Position numbers and translations under genes: made by a program. The notes beneath the pieces were generated by a model. It saw only the letters and a program-made list of their open reading frames with translations, was not told the DNA's origin and made no database searches. Below, piece after piece: positions 41,384 through 50,644 of a stretch of 64,000 bases of DNA. Numbering within the stretch: position 1 is the first letter of the stretch; every line of letters starts with the position of its first letter. Origin of the DNA: Pseudofrankia coriaricola (GTDB lineage: Bacteria; Actinomycetota; Actinomycetes; Frankiales; Frankiaceae); NCBI RefSeq assembly GCF_001854805.1, contig NZ_MBLO01000036.1, positions 62,001 through 126,000 on the forward strand. The letters run 5' to 3'.

Positions 41384-41408
41384 TCGTTGTCGGGCCGGGT
41401 GATGGCGG

Positions 41409-42596
41409 CTACAGGGTGATGGGCAGGCGCTTGTGGCCGCGGACGGTGCTGGTGTGCAGCATCTCGACGCCGTCCCGGTCGATCTCCCATTTCGGGAAGC
41501 GGCGCAGCGTCTCCTCCAGCGCGGCCCGCGTCTCCAGCCGGGCAAGTGCCGCGCCGAGGCAGAAGTGGATGCCGTGGCCGAGGGAGACGTGGCCGTCGAC
41601 CTTGCGGCGGATGTCGAACCGGTCCGGGTCGGGGAACCTGCGCTCGTCGCGGCCGGCGGACGCGGTCAGCAGCAGCACCTTGGACTTCGCCGGGATCGTC
41701 ACGCCGTGCAGCTCGACGTCCCGGATGGCGGTACGGCCCTGCACCGCCGACGGCGCGGCGTAGCGCAGCAGCTCCTCGACGGCGTTCGGGATCAGTCCCG
41801 GGTCCTGGGCGAGGTCCGCGCGCGCCTCCGGGTTCTCGGCGAGGATGAGGCCGGCCCAGCCGACCAGCCGGGCGACGGTCTCCGTGCCGGTGCTGACGAG
41901 CAGGCAGGCGAAGTCCGTCGCCTCCTCGCTGGTCAGCCGGCGGGTGCCGCCGTCCTCGGTGCGCATCTCGGCCTCGACCAACGCGGTCATCATGTCGTCG
42001 CGCGGGTTTGTGCGCCGGGACTCGATCGCGTCGCCGAAATAGTCGTACAACTTGATCTGGGCGCCGAACGAGATGTCGTTGACGATGCCCTTGTTCTCGT
42101 CGATGTGGAACGCCTGGTCGATCGTCCGGCGGATCTCCTCGCGGTCGGCCGGGTCGACGCCGAGCAGCTCGGACATGACCCTCGACGGCAGCTGGGCGGA
42201 GAACTCCTGGACGTAGTCGAAGCCGGCGGAGCCGAGGTGCGGGTCGAGCAGCTCGGCGCACACAGACCGGATGTAGGGCTCCAGCTCGGCGATGCGCCGC
42301 GGGGTGAACGCCCGGGAGACCAGCAGTCGGATCGCGGTGTGCGCCGGCGGGTCCTTGAAGATCATGAAGCCGGTGTCCATCGGCTCCGAGCTCATGATCT
42401 CCAGAACCGTGCCGTAGACGGAGCTGAAAGTCGCCGGGTCGCGGTGGGCGGCGTCGATGTCCTGGTGCCGTGACAGCGCGTAGAAATCGAGCCGGTCGTT
42501 GCGGTAAACGGGCGCCTCGTCACGCAGCCGGCGCCAGACCGGGTACGGGTCGACGTCGATCGCCTTGTCAAACGGGTCCCAGTACAGATCGCGCAC
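41409..42596 (-). CDS. Cytochrome P450
   Basis: 395 residues. The I-helix (ACLLVSTGTETVARLVGWAG), ExxR region (EELLRYAAPSAVQGR context) and heme loop LGHGIHFCLGAALARLE (Cys near 345) are intact. GTG 42596 has GAGGG upstream. It is paralogous to the P450 at 57.7 kb (shared DPYPVWxRxRDEAPxYxN). Monooxygenation of a hydrophobic substrate is expected; redox partners could be the ferredoxin at 56.1 kb. An inverted repeat lies 28 bases upstream. Confidence 0.93.
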   Translation of the reverse strand: MRDLYWDPFDKAIDVDPYPVWRRLRDEAPVYRNDRLDFYALSRHQDIDAAHRDPATFSSVYGTVLEIMSSEPMDTGFMIFKDPPAHTAIRLLVSRAFTPRRIAELEPYIRSVCAELLDPHLGSAGFDYVQEFSAQLPSRVMSELLGVDPADREEIRRTIDQAFHIDENKGIVNDISFGAQIKLYDYFGDAIESRRTNPRDDMMTALVEAEMRTEDGGTRRLTSEEATDFACLLVSTGTETVARLVGWAGLILAENPEARADLAQDPGLIPNAVEELLRYAAPSAVQGRTAIRDVELHGVTIPAKSKVLLLTASAGRDERRFPDPDRFDIRRKVDGHVSLGHGIHFCLGAALARLETRAALEETLRRFPKWEIDRDGVEMLHTSTVRGHKRLPITL

Positions 42597-42623
42597 TGCC
42601 GAAGCCCTCGCCCCCGTGATTGT

Positions 42624-42646
42624 AATTGGTATTTGCCCAACCAAAT
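42624..42646. promoter_or_regulatory. Inverted repeat upstream of P450 (operator candidate)
   Basis: AATTGGT (42624-42630) and ACCAAAT (42640-42646) are inverted with one mismatch and a 9-base spacer, 28 bases before the P450 start. Confidence 0.45.
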
Positions 42647-43080
42647 CGGAGCATAGCCCGCGGCGGAGACCACGCCGAGCGGCGGCGGTGAAGCCCGGTG
42701 GGTGGTACGTCACATCACATTTCCATTCCCAGCGATAGAACTACGTCACGACAACAGGCAAAAGGGGGAATCGCCCCGCGCGCTCATGCCCTCACCTCAT
42801 GGCGCACGGCCACCACCCTCGGTGCGCGCCACAACCGTTTTGGCCTGGCTGATCTCACGGACAGAAGCCGGGGCTGTCGCCCATCTGTCAACGGCCAGAC
42901 AGGCCCGGTCGCCGCCCCCGCCACTCCGCAGGGCAGGTGACAGCGCGGTACCTTCACGCCAGAACGCGCACGGAGTTCGAGCCTGCCTGTGGTTGGTTTT
43001 CCCGAGTGAGACGTCCACCTCGACGTGGGTCTCCGCGGTTAGGCCGTACCTATTTCAGTACTCAGATCAATACAGAACCT
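42647..43080. other. Intergenic region, no gene recognised
   Basis: About 430 bases. Open frames on both strands give no recognisable domain. The AT-richer stretch around 42710-42760 may contain remnants of transferred DNA, but nothing specific is visible. Confidence 0.4.
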
Positions 43081-43440
43081 TCAGGCGGGCCAGCTTTCGG
43101 TCAGGATCCGCGGGCCGCGGCGGGAGAGCATTCCGACACTTTCGCCGCGGGACGCCATGCGTTCGTCCGTCGACTCGCCGCGGATGTAGCGGGCATAGAG
43201 CTGCTGGCGGATGACGGCGAGCCGCCAGCAGGCGAACGCCTCGTACCAGGCGATGGCGGCCAGGTCGAGACCGCTGCGCGCGGCATGGCGGTCGACCACC
43301 TCCGCGCGGGTCGGCAGGCCCAGCGTGTCCATGCCAGGGTCGTGGAGGGCATGGTCATCGTCCGTGTCAGCCGGGTCGGGCCAGTAGCTCAAAAGCGTGC
43401 CCAGATCGACCAGGGGGTCAGCCAGCACGGCCGGCACAGC
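43081..43440 (-). pseudogene. Aminoglycoside-phosphotransferase-like protein, C-terminal fragment
   Basis: The minus-strand frame reads LADPLVDLGTLLSYWPDPAD, LGLPTRAEVVDRHAARSGLD, AIAWYEAFACWRLAVIRQQL and YARYIRGEST. This matches the last third of APH-type phosphotransferases often found with acyl-CoA dehydrogenases (ACAD10-like). The ATP-binding lobe and the catalytic HGDxxxxN and DWE motifs are missing, and no start lies at a sensible place. A truncated remnant. Confidence 0.65.
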
Positions 43441-43574
43441 CGAGGGCACGCCTGGTGGAGGACACCGGCGGTGCCGCTCGTCGGTTGACGCGCGAGCAGC
43501 CCGCACGTTAGTCAGATTTCAGCACAGTTTCAGTGGCACAGGCCGGCGCTCCAGTGCCAGATACGGAGGAACCC

Positions 43575-44981
43575 ATGTCCGACGTTTCTATGATCATCGA
43601 CGGGGAGCGCCGGGCCGCCCCGTCGACCTTCGGTGTCGTCAACCCGGCGACCGGCACGGTCCACGCCGAGGCGCCGGACTGCTCCCGCGAGCAGCTCGAC
43701 GAGGCGTTCGACGCCGCGGCCAAGGCCTTCACCGACTGGCGCAAGGACGAGACCGCCCGCCGCACCGCACTACGAGAGGCCGCGACAAGGCTCGCCGCGG
43801 CCGCCGACCAGATCGGCCCGGTCCTCACCGCCGAACAGGGAAAGCCACTGAAGGCAGCGAAGATGGAACCACTCGCCGCCAGCATGTGGCTGAAGTACTT
43901 CGCCGACCTGGAGGTCGGCCGCGAGATCATCCAGGACGACGCCCGCGCCTACGCCGAGGTCGTCCGCCGCCCCGTCGGCGTCGTCGCCGCCATCACCCCC
44001 TGGAACTTCCCGATCGTGCTGTCGGCGTGGAAGATCGGCCCCGCGCTGCTCGCAGGCAACACGATGGTCCTCAAACCCTCGCCGTTCACCCCCCGCAGCA
44101 CCCTGCTCATGGGCGAGATCCTCGCCGAAGTCCTCCCACCCGGCGTCCTGAACGTCGTCTCCGGCGGCGACGAACTCGGCAAATGGATGACCACCCACCC
44201 CACACCCCGCAAGATCAGCTTCACCGGATCCGTCGCCACCGGCAAACACATCGCCACCGCCGCCGCCCCCGACCTCAAAAGAGTCACCCTCGAACTCGGC
44301 GGCAACGACGCCGCGATCATCCTCGACGACGCCGACCCCACCGCCATCACCGAGAAACTCTTCCGCGGCGCCTTCGACAACAACGGCCAGGTCTGCTCCG
44401 CCATCAAACGCCTCTACGTCCCCGAGTCGCTCTACGACGACGTCGTCGACGCACTCGCCGCCCGCGTCGCCCGGGTCAAGGTCGGCGACGGCATGGACCC
44501 CACCTCCGAACTCGGCCCCATCCAGAACCGCCCCCAGTACGACCGCGTCTCCGGCCTCGTCGCCGAAGCACTCGCCGGCGGCGCGAAGGCCGCCACCGGC
44601 GGCGCCCCCATCGACGGCCCCGGCTACTTCTACCAACCGACCATCCTGACCGGCGCCGCCGAGGGCACCCGCATCGTCGACGAGGAACAGTTCGGCCCCG
44701 CCCTACCCGTCATCTCCTACCGCGACCTCGACGAGGTCGTCACCCGCGCCAACGCCACCATGTACGGCCTCTCCGGCTCCGTCTGGTCCACCGACCCCGA
44801 CCGCGCCGCCGCCATCGCCGAACAACTCGACTGCGGCACCGCCTGGGTCAACACCCACGTCGCCCTCGGCCCCCACCAGCCCTTCGGCGGCTTCAAATGG
44901 AGCGGCCTCGGCGTCGAGAACGGCCCCTGGGGCCTCGCCGGCTTCACCGAAATCCAAGTCCAATACCGCGCCAAGAAATGA
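43575..44981 (+). CDS. Aldehyde dehydrogenase
   Basis: 468 residues. ITPWNFPIVLSAWKIGPALL, FTGSVATGKHIA, TLELGGNDAAIILDD (general base Glu) and NNGQVCSAIKR (catalytic Cys) are intact. NAD(P)-dependent oxidation of an aldehyde to an acid is expected. GGAGGA precedes ATG 43575. Codon use differs from neighbours: GAA, CAA and AAA appear far more often and CCC/ACC runs are frequent, suggesting a different origin. The gene is isolated between two remnants (APH-like and esterase). Confidence 0.93.
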   Translation: MSDVSMIIDGERRAAPSTFGVVNPATGTVHAEAPDCSREQLDEAFDAAAKAFTDWRKDETARRTALREAATRLAAAADQIGPVLTAEQGKPLKAAKMEPLAASMWLKYFADLEVGREIIQDDARAYAEVVRRPVGVVAAITPWNFPIVLSAWKIGPALLAGNTMVLKPSPFTPRSTLLMGEILAEVLPPGVLNVVSGGDELGKWMTTHPTPRKISFTGSVATGKHIATAAAPDLKRVTLELGGNDAAIILDDADPTAITEKLFRGAFDNNGQVCSAIKRLYVPESLYDDVVDALAARVARVKVGDGMDPTSELGPIQNRPQYDRVSGLVAEALAGGAKAATGGAPIDGPGYFYQPTILTGAAEGTRIVDEEQFGPALPVISYRDLDEVVTRANATMYGLSGSVWSTDPDRAAAIAEQLDCGTAWVNTHVALGPHQPFGGFKWSGLGVENGPWGLAGFTEIQVQYRAKK

Positions 44982-45073
44982 CGCCCGCCGGCCGCCGCAC
45001 CCCCGACCAGAGCCTGGCCGGGGCGCGGCGCGTCCGGAGCGCTGAAGCTGGTGCCGCTCCTGCCTGGATCCCT

Positions 45074-45245
45074 GGGCGATGCGCTCTGTGATCGTCGTGG
45101 CCTCGTCCTCGGTCAGGACGACGCCGGCGACGCTCTGCGCGATCGCCCGCCGGAACGGGCCGCGCCCGGCGTCCGCCACGGTCAGGCAGGCGACCGACGT
45201 GGCGCCGGCCGACTCGCCAGTTCTGCCGTATTGCGCCGTCATTTC
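45074..45245 (-). pseudogene. Type B carboxylesterase remnant
   Basis: The frame reads GRTGESAGATSVACLTVADA and RGPFRRAIAQSVAGVVLTED then EATTITERIAQ. GESAG is the nucleophile elbow and LFRRAIAQSGA the adjoining helix of para-nitrobenzyl-type esterases. Only ~55 codons remain; sequence on both sides is unrelated. Confidence 0.65.
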
Positions 45246-45280
45246 CAGGCACATCACCCGTCAATGACCAGCCATGGTCG

Positions 45281-46021
45281 TCAGCGCGCGACGTAACCGC
45301 CGTCGACCGGCATCGCCACGCCGGTCATGAACGACGACTCGTCGCTGGCCAGGAAGAGCGCCGCGGCGGCGAGCTCCTCCGGCCTGGCGAAACGGGCCAT
45401 CGGGTTCGGCACCTTGATGTCCGCGGGCGGCGTGGGACCGGCCTGGGCGACGGCCATGCCGGTCCAGGTCATGCCCGGGCAGACCGCGTTGACCCGGATG
45501 CCGGACTTCGCGTAGTCGAGCGCCGCCGACTTGGTGAGCAGCACGACGCCGCCCTTGGCCGCCGAGTACCCGGCCTTGTCCTTCCAACCGACCATCCCGG
45601 CGTTCGAGGCCGTGTTGATGATCGAGCCGCCGCCGGTCCGCAGCATCGCGGGAACGGCGTACTTGATGCCGAAGAAGGTGCCCTTGATGTTCACCGCGAG
45701 GAGGCGGTCGAGCGTCTCCTCGTCGAGCTCGTGGATCGGCCCGAACGGGCCCGAGATGCCAGCGTTGTTGAACAGCACGTCGAGCCGGCCGAACTCGCGC
45801 TCCGCCGTCTCGACCATGTTCTGGACCTCGGCCGCGACGGCCACGTCCACCTGGACCGCCACCGCGCCCGCGCCGATCTCCGCGACGGTGTCCTTCTCCG
45901 AGCCGTTCATATCCGCGCAGACGACCTTCGCGCCCTCCGCCGCGAACAACAGCGCCGACGCCTTCCCGATCCCAGACCCGGCTCCCGTAACGATCGCGAC
46001 CTTGCCATCCAGCCTTCCCAC
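45281..46021 (-). CDS. Short-chain dehydrogenase/reductase
   Basis: 246 residues, classical SDR: IVTGAGSGIGKASALLFAAE, LFNNAGISG, INTASNAGMVGWKDKAGYSA (Ser and Tyr), AAKGGVVLL and CPGMTWTGMA. Strongly similar to the SDR at 34.8 kb, including the C-terminal VDGGYxAR. GTG 46021 follows GGAGG. A dispersed repeat copy lies upstream, between it and a second SDR gene in the same direction. Confidence 0.92.
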   Translation of the reverse strand: MGRLDGKVAIVTGAGSGIGKASALLFAAEGAKVVCADMNGSEKDTVAEIGAGAVAVQVDVAVAAEVQNMVETAEREFGRLDVLFNNAGISGPFGPIHELDEETLDRLLAVNIKGTFFGIKYAVPAMLRTGGGSIINTASNAGMVGWKDKAGYSAAKGGVVLLTKSAALDYAKSGIRVNAVCPGMTWTGMAVAQAGPTPPADIKVPNPMARFARPEELAAAALFLASDESSFMTGVAMPVDGGYVAR

Positions 46022-46080
46022 AACAACCTCCGTCGGACGTCGATGTGGCTACCGGCCGACGCAGGGGCCGGCAGCCGGAA

Positions 46081-46210
46081 TCCAGCCACAACTGGTGACG
46101 GCGCATCAGCGCTGCACCAACCCAGCCACCTCGCCAGGCCAGACCAGCCCCGACCACCGCCATATGCCTGTGCCCGGAACCACGCGAGGAGGGCGCTCAG
46201 CGCCCGAAAG
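46081..46210 (+). repeat. Dispersed intergenic repeat, copy B
   Basis: CCAGCCACAACTGGTGACGG then CGCATCAGCGCTGCACCAAC, CCACCTCGCCAGG, CGACCACCGCCAT and a terminal GGGCGCTCAGCGCCCGA hairpin. Same motif order as copies A and C. It fills most of the gap between two SDR genes. Confidence 0.65.
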
Positions 46211-46317
46211 GCGCTGCCCGGTTGCGGGCGCGAAGCGTCCGGCAACGGGAGCGCCCCACCCCGCCGCGGGCACCGCCCCTGGGGACGAGGCGCTCCGCGC
46301 CTCGTCCCCAGCCGGCT

Positions 46318-47073
46318 TCAGGTGTTGCGGCCGCCGTTGACGCCGATGATCTGGCCGGTGATGTAGCTGGCCTCGTCGCGGCACAGGAACGAGGTGGCCG
46401 CCGCGATGTCCTCCGGCTTGCCGGCGCGACGGACCGGGGTCTTCTCGGCGTGGTCCTCGACGCCGCCGCCCAACATGCCGCGACGCTCGGACTCTCGCAG
46501 CATGGGAGTGTCGACGAAGCCCGGCGGGATCGTGTTGACGGTGATCCCCTCCGGGCCGAACTCGAGCGCGAGTGCCTTGGTCATACCGATCAGGCCGGCC
46601 TTCGAGGAGACGTAGTGCGTCATGTACTGCTGGCCGCCCTGGGCACTCGAGGACGAGATGTTCACGATCCGGCCCCAGTGCGCCGCGATCATGTCGGGCA
46701 GCACCGCCTGGGTGACGTAGAAGGGCCCGGACAGGTTGACCGCGATGGTCTTGTCCCAGGACGCGTCGCTGATCTTCAGGAACTCGCGGAAACCGGTGAC
46801 GCCCGCGTTGTTCACGAGTACCAGGACCGGGCCCATCGACGCCCGGATGCTCTCGACGGCCGCGTTCACCTGCTCGCGGCTCGACACGTCGACCCCGCCG
46901 AAGGCGACAGCCTCGTTCCCCGCCTCGCCGATCTCCTCGGCGACCTTCTTGGCCGCGTCGGCGTTGAGGTCCAGGACGGCGACCGCGAAGCCGTCCGCGG
47001 CGAGCCGGTGGGAGATGGCCCGCCCGATACCCGACCCACCGCCGGTGACAAGCGCCGTCCGCTGCTCGGTCAC
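46318..47073 (-). CDS. Short-chain dehydrogenase/reductase (3-oxoacyl-ACP/acetoacetyl-CoA reductase type)
   Basis: 251 residues: LVTGGGSGIGRAISHRLAAD, VLDLNADAAKKVAEEI, LVNNAGVTGFREF, NISSSSAQGGQQYMTHYVSS (Ser and Tyr) and a FabG/PhaB-like PGFVDTPMLRES loop. GTG 47073 is preceded by AGGAGG nine bases upstream. It is different from the other two SDRs in the window. Confidence 0.92.
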   Translation of the reverse strand: MTEQRTALVTGGGSGIGRAISHRLAADGFAVAVLDLNADAAKKVAEEIGEAGNEAVAFGGVDVSSREQVNAAVESIRASMGPVLVLVNNAGVTGFREFLKISDASWDKTIAVNLSGPFYVTQAVLPDMIAAHWGRIVNISSSSAQGGQQYMTHYVSSKAGLIGMTKALALEFGPEGITVNTIPPGFVDTPMLRESERRGMLGGGVEDHAEKTPVRRAGKPEDIAAATSFLCRDEASYITGQIIGVNGGRNT

Positions 47074-47203
47074 TATGCCGAACCTCCTTTGGTTCCTGAA
47101 TGTGCCCTGATCGGCCTGAGTGGCGGGCGGGTGCCCACGGCGGCCCGGCCGCGCGCGGCGCGGCGCCGCGGCGCCGCGGGCACCCGCCCCGGGTGTGCGG
47201 AGC

Positions 47204-47450
47204 CTAGGAGATGGCCTCGTCCCCGGCGATCGAGGTGCGGTGCATCAGCCGGCTGGAGGTCTCGCCGTAGGGCAGCGCCCGGTGCAACATGCCCGTGTTG
47301 TCCCAGATGACGAGGTCGCCACGCCGCCACTTGTGGCGTACCACAAACTGTGGCTGTGCCGCCCAGGTGAGCAGCCGGCCGAGCAGCGACTCGCCCTCGT
47401 CGGCCGATCGGTGGTCGGCGTGATCCGCGTCCTGGTGACGCTCATCGCGC
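47204..47450 (-). pseudogene. TauD/TfdA-family dioxygenase, C-terminal fragment
   Basis: The minus-strand frame reads GESLLGRLLTWAAQPQFVVR, HKWRRGDLVIWDNTGMLHRA and LPYGETSSRLMHRTSI to a TAG at 47204. This is the end of alpha-ketoglutarate-dependent dioxygenases, with the third iron His (MLHRA) and the ketoglutarate Arg (SSRLMHR). The HxD iron motif and the N-terminal two thirds are missing, and the fragment abuts the stop of the small gene at 47469. GC-rich inverted sequence (47128-47186) follows. Confidence 0.7.
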
Positions 47451-47468
47451 GTTCGTCTCCTGGCCCAC

Positions 47469-47810
47469 TCAGATGGCGGGTTCGACGGTGGCGTTGAAGA
47501 ACGCCGCCCCCGAGTCCGGGATACGGGGCTGCTTGAAGATGTTCACCGGATACGAAACCATGATCATCGAGTAGAGCAGGTGCAGCAGCCGGGTCTCCGC
47601 CTCGGGCAGGTCGTTCACCTCGAACGTGTCGAGGTAGGCGATCGCCTCCTCGGCCAGCGGCGCGATCGCGTCGTAGAACTCGCCCAGCTCGTCGATCGTC
47701 TTCGTCAGCCGCTTCGCGTACCGCTCGGGCCGCGACGCCAGCGCCCAGTCCTCGACCCAGGGCTCGAGAACACTGAACTTCCCGGGCAGGGTGCCCGTCG
47801 TGGTGCTCAT
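47469..47810 (-). CDS. Small hypothetical protein coupled to Rieske oxygenase
   Basis: A 113-residue, mostly helical acidic protein: MSTTTGTLPGKFSVLEPWVE, YAKRLTKTIDELGEFYDAIA and LPEAETRLLHLLYSMIMVSY. No domain I recognise. AAGGAG precedes the ATG and the gene starts 14 bases after the Rieske oxygenase stop, so it is likely co-expressed and may be a small accessory subunit of it. Function not known. Confidence 0.75.
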   Translation of the reverse strand: MSTTTGTLPGKFSVLEPWVEDWALASRPERYAKRLTKTIDELGEFYDAIAPLAEEAIAYLDTFEVNDLPEAETRLLHLLYSMIMVSYPVNIFKQPRIPDSGAAFFNATVEPAI

Positions 47811-47824
47811 CTCGTGGGCTCCTT

Positions 47825-49120
47825 CTACTTCTCTTTACCGGCCTGGTGGGCGGCGACGGCTTCCCGGACGACGTGGTGGAACTGGCGGATCATCAGCTCC
47901 ATGTCGGACAGGTGGAAGGTGCCCTGCGCGCGGTTGTTCAGCGCCGACCAGGTCGCCTCCACCGTGTTCGTGTCCTGCATCGCGAACTCGATGGTGCTGT
48001 CGACCACCAGCTCCTGACCGAGCCGCTCGGTGACGTTCTTCGGCTCCGGGAAGTAGATGTCGACCTCGTACGAGTGCGTGCCGACCGACTCCGGGATGTA
48101 CTGGTAGGTGATGTAGTACCCGCGGTGCCACAGCTGGATCGACAGGTTCGGGAACAGCCAGTACTGGTCGTTGCTCCAGTACTGGATGTTGCCCGGGTTG
48201 CGCTCGGGGGTCAGGTAGTCGATGTCCTCCGGCAGGTCGTCCGGGCCGAAGATGCCGCCGCGGAACAGCCGGTAGACCCAGTCCTGGTCGCGCTGGGCGG
48301 GGCCGACGGACTGCGTCCGCTTCTTCAGCGGCGGCGGGCCGGGGACCGAGGTCAGCATGTGCGGGGCGAACAGGTCGTAGTGGTAGGAGTCCATCGGCGG
48401 GACGAGCTTCTCCGCCTTCGACATGTCCGCGTTGAGGAACCGCCCGTGGACGTACGCCGGGTGGTACCACTCCAGCAGGGCGTCGATCCCGATCTTCCAA
48501 TTGCCCTTGATGAGGGTCTTGAAGCCCCAGTGGTTGGTGAACTTCTCGAACGGCCACGCCTCGAGCTCGGTGACCAGCTTCTCGCCGAGGAAGTCCCGCA
48601 GCGTCGGGGCGTCCTGGCTGAAGTTCACGAAGATGAACCCGGCCAGCACCTCACAGCGCAGCTGGGGCATCCCCAGCTCGTCGTCGGGCAGCGAGTCGAA
48701 GAACTGGTCCCGCTTCGTGACGTAGCTGCACCTGCCGTCGAGGCCGTAGCGCCAGCCGTGGTACTTGCACTGGAACTGGCGCGCGGAGCCCTTGGACTCC
48801 TCGCCCGGGTGCTCCTGCCACACGACCTTGTTGCCGCGGTGCGCGCAGACGTTGTGCAGCGCGTAGACCTCGCCGTCGGTGTGCCGGCTGATCACGATCG
48901 ACCCGAGGCCCCTGAACTCGCGGGTGAAGAACGTGCCGTTGCGTGGCAGCTGCTCGACCCGGCCGACCTTCAGCCAGGTCCGCCTGAAGATCGCCTCATG
49001 CTCGGCCTGGTAGAACTCCTCGGAGATCGAGTCCTCGTAGCTGACGGGCCCGGTGCCAAGTTCCGGGTAATCCAACGTGTACTTGGCCCGGCCGGTCGCC
49101 AGCTTCTCGATGCTGGACAT
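47825..49120 (-). CDS. Rieske non-heme iron ring-hydroxylating oxygenase, alpha subunit
   Basis: 431 residues. The Rieske site is C92-x-H94 ... C118-x2-H121 (NVCAHRGNKV and QFQCKYHGWRYG); the spacer of 23 residues is longer than the usual 15-17. The mononuclear iron site is in ALLEWYHPAYVHGR (His220, His225). The C-terminal domain is a SRPBCC fold. It needs a ferredoxin/reductase not encoded next to it. GGAGGGGGTGGAG precedes the ATG. A small protein of unknown function and a dioxygenase remnant follow. Substrate unknown; aromatic or alicyclic. Confidence 0.93.
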   Translation of the reverse strand: MSSIEKLATGRAKYTLDYPELGTGPVSYEDSISEEFYQAEHEAIFRRTWLKVGRVEQLPRNGTFFTREFRGLGSIVISRHTDGEVYALHNVCAHRGNKVVWQEHPGEESKGSARQFQCKYHGWRYGLDGRCSYVTKRDQFFDSLPDDELGMPQLRCEVLAGFIFVNFSQDAPTLRDFLGEKLVTELEAWPFEKFTNHWGFKTLIKGNWKIGIDALLEWYHPAYVHGRFLNADMSKAEKLVPPMDSYHYDLFAPHMLTSVPGPPPLKKRTQSVGPAQRDQDWVYRLFRGGIFGPDDLPEDIDYLTPERNPGNIQYWSNDQYWLFPNLSIQLWHRGYYITYQYIPESVGTHSYEVDIYFPEPKNVTERLGQELVVDSTIEFAMQDTNTVEATWSALNNRAQGTFHLSDMELMIRQFHHVVREAVAAHQAGKEK

Positions 49121-49251
49121 TTCTCCACCCCCTCCAGGGATGATCTCGGACCGGACGGAATCCGGCGCCGATCAGCGATGCTGCGGTGATCAGGATGTGG
49201 ATGTGACGGGGACGGCGCGCGGGCCGCACCGCCAAGCCGAGACGGCAGCCA

Positions 49252-50442
49252 TCAGACGACGCCGTCCGCGCGCAGCTGGGCGATCTGCTCGGCCGAGCGG
49301 CCGAGGATCTCGCCGAGGACCGCGTCGGTGTGCTCGCCGAGCTCAGGGCCGAGCCAGCGGATCTCGCCCGGGGTCTCCGACAGCGCCGGGATCACTCCCG
49401 GCACCGCGAGCGGGCCGATCCGCGACTCCTCCACCGTGATCGTCCCGCGGTGCTGGTACTGCTCGTCGTCGAAGATGTCGGCGATCGAGTAGAGCTTGCC
49501 GGCCGGCACCTCGGCCGCGCGGCAACGGGCCACGACCTCGTCGCACGACAGTGAGCCGACCCAGTCGGTCACCAGCTTGTTGACCACGTCGCGGGCCGCG
49601 AGCCGATTCTGCTTCGGCCCGAAGAGGTCGGGGGCGGACAGCTCGGGCCGGTCCATTGCCCGCGCCAGCCGGGCGAACATGTCGTCGTGCGAGCAGGCGA
49701 TCGCCACGAAGTGGCCGTCGGCGGTCCGGTAGTGGCTGTGCGGCACGACGTTCACCGTGTCGGCGCCCATCCGCTCCCGGACGAAGCCGTTCTTCTGGTA
49801 GGCCGGCGCCAGCTCGTCGAGCGCCCGGAAGATCGTCTCGAACAGCGCGATGTCGACGACCTGGCCGCGCCCGGTGCTCTCCCTGGCCCGCAGTGCCATC
49901 AGCACCCCGATAACGCCGTACATGCCGGACATGTAGTCGGCGAGCGAGGTGGAGCCGGGCGTCACCGGGATGCCGCCCGGCTCGCCGGCGAGGTAGGCCA
50001 GGCCCGAGAACGCGTGCGCGATCCGGGCGAAGCCCGGCAGGTTCCGCAGCGGGCCCGACTGCCCGTAGGCGGACACCCGCAGCAGGATCGCGCCGGGGTT
50101 GATCTCCTGGATCGTCGGGAAGTCCAGGCCCCACTTCTCCAGGACACCGGGCCGGAAGTTCTCGATGACGACGTCCGCCCAGGCGATCAGCTCACGGAGC
50201 AGCTCCTGGCCGCGCGGGTCGGCGAAATTGATCGTCACCGACCGCTTGTTGCGCGCCTCCGAGAGCCAGACGAGCGTGTCGCCGCACTCCGTATCACTGC
50301 CGAACCGGCGCAGGTGGTCGCCGACGCCGGGGCGCTCGACCTTGACGACCTCGGCGCCGAACTCGCCGAGCACCGTCGCACAGAACGGGCCGGCCAGGAA
50401 GGTGCCGAGATCGAGGACCTTGACTCCGTCGAGCGCATGCAT
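49252..50442 (-). CDS. CaiB/BaiF family CoA-transferase
   Basis: 396 residues. VKVLDLGTFLAGPFCATVLG, FGAEVVKVERPGVGDHLRR, NKRSVTINFADPRG and GFARIAHAFSGLAYLAGEPG mark a type III CoA-transferase, and MYGVIGVLMALRARESTGRG is typical. ATG 50442 is chosen for AGAAGG upstream and because homology begins at once. It follows the promoter region shared with the divergent LLM gene and precedes the Rieske gene in the same direction by 131 bases. Confidence 0.92.
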   Translation of the reverse strand: MHALDGVKVLDLGTFLAGPFCATVLGEFGAEVVKVERPGVGDHLRRFGSDTECGDTLVWLSEARNKRSVTINFADPRGQELLRELIAWADVVIENFRPGVLEKWGLDFPTIQEINPGAILLRVSAYGQSGPLRNLPGFARIAHAFSGLAYLAGEPGGIPVTPGSTSLADYMSGMYGVIGVLMALRARESTGRGQVVDIALFETIFRALDELAPAYQKNGFVRERMGADTVNVVPHSHYRTADGHFVAIACSHDDMFARLARAMDRPELSAPDLFGPKQNRLAARDVVNKLVTDWVGSLSCDEVVARCRAAEVPAGKLYSIADIFDDEQYQHRGTITVEESRIGPLAVPGVIPALSETPGEIRWLGPELGEHTDAVLGEILGRSAEQIAQLRADGVV

Positions 50443-50644
50443 GCCGTGGACCTTCTGACGAGACGGGCGGGCGAGATCGAAGATCGGGTTACCGGCCGGA
50501 TCAGGGCGAGGCGCGGGAACGCCCTCCACTCTTCCGGCACCACCCGGGCCGGTCGCGAAGGAGCGCCACGGCGTTCCGGCGGGCACGCCACGCGGGCGGG
50601 GCTCCCGTCATCACGCCCTCCAGAAGAACGGTCGTCTCTCATAC

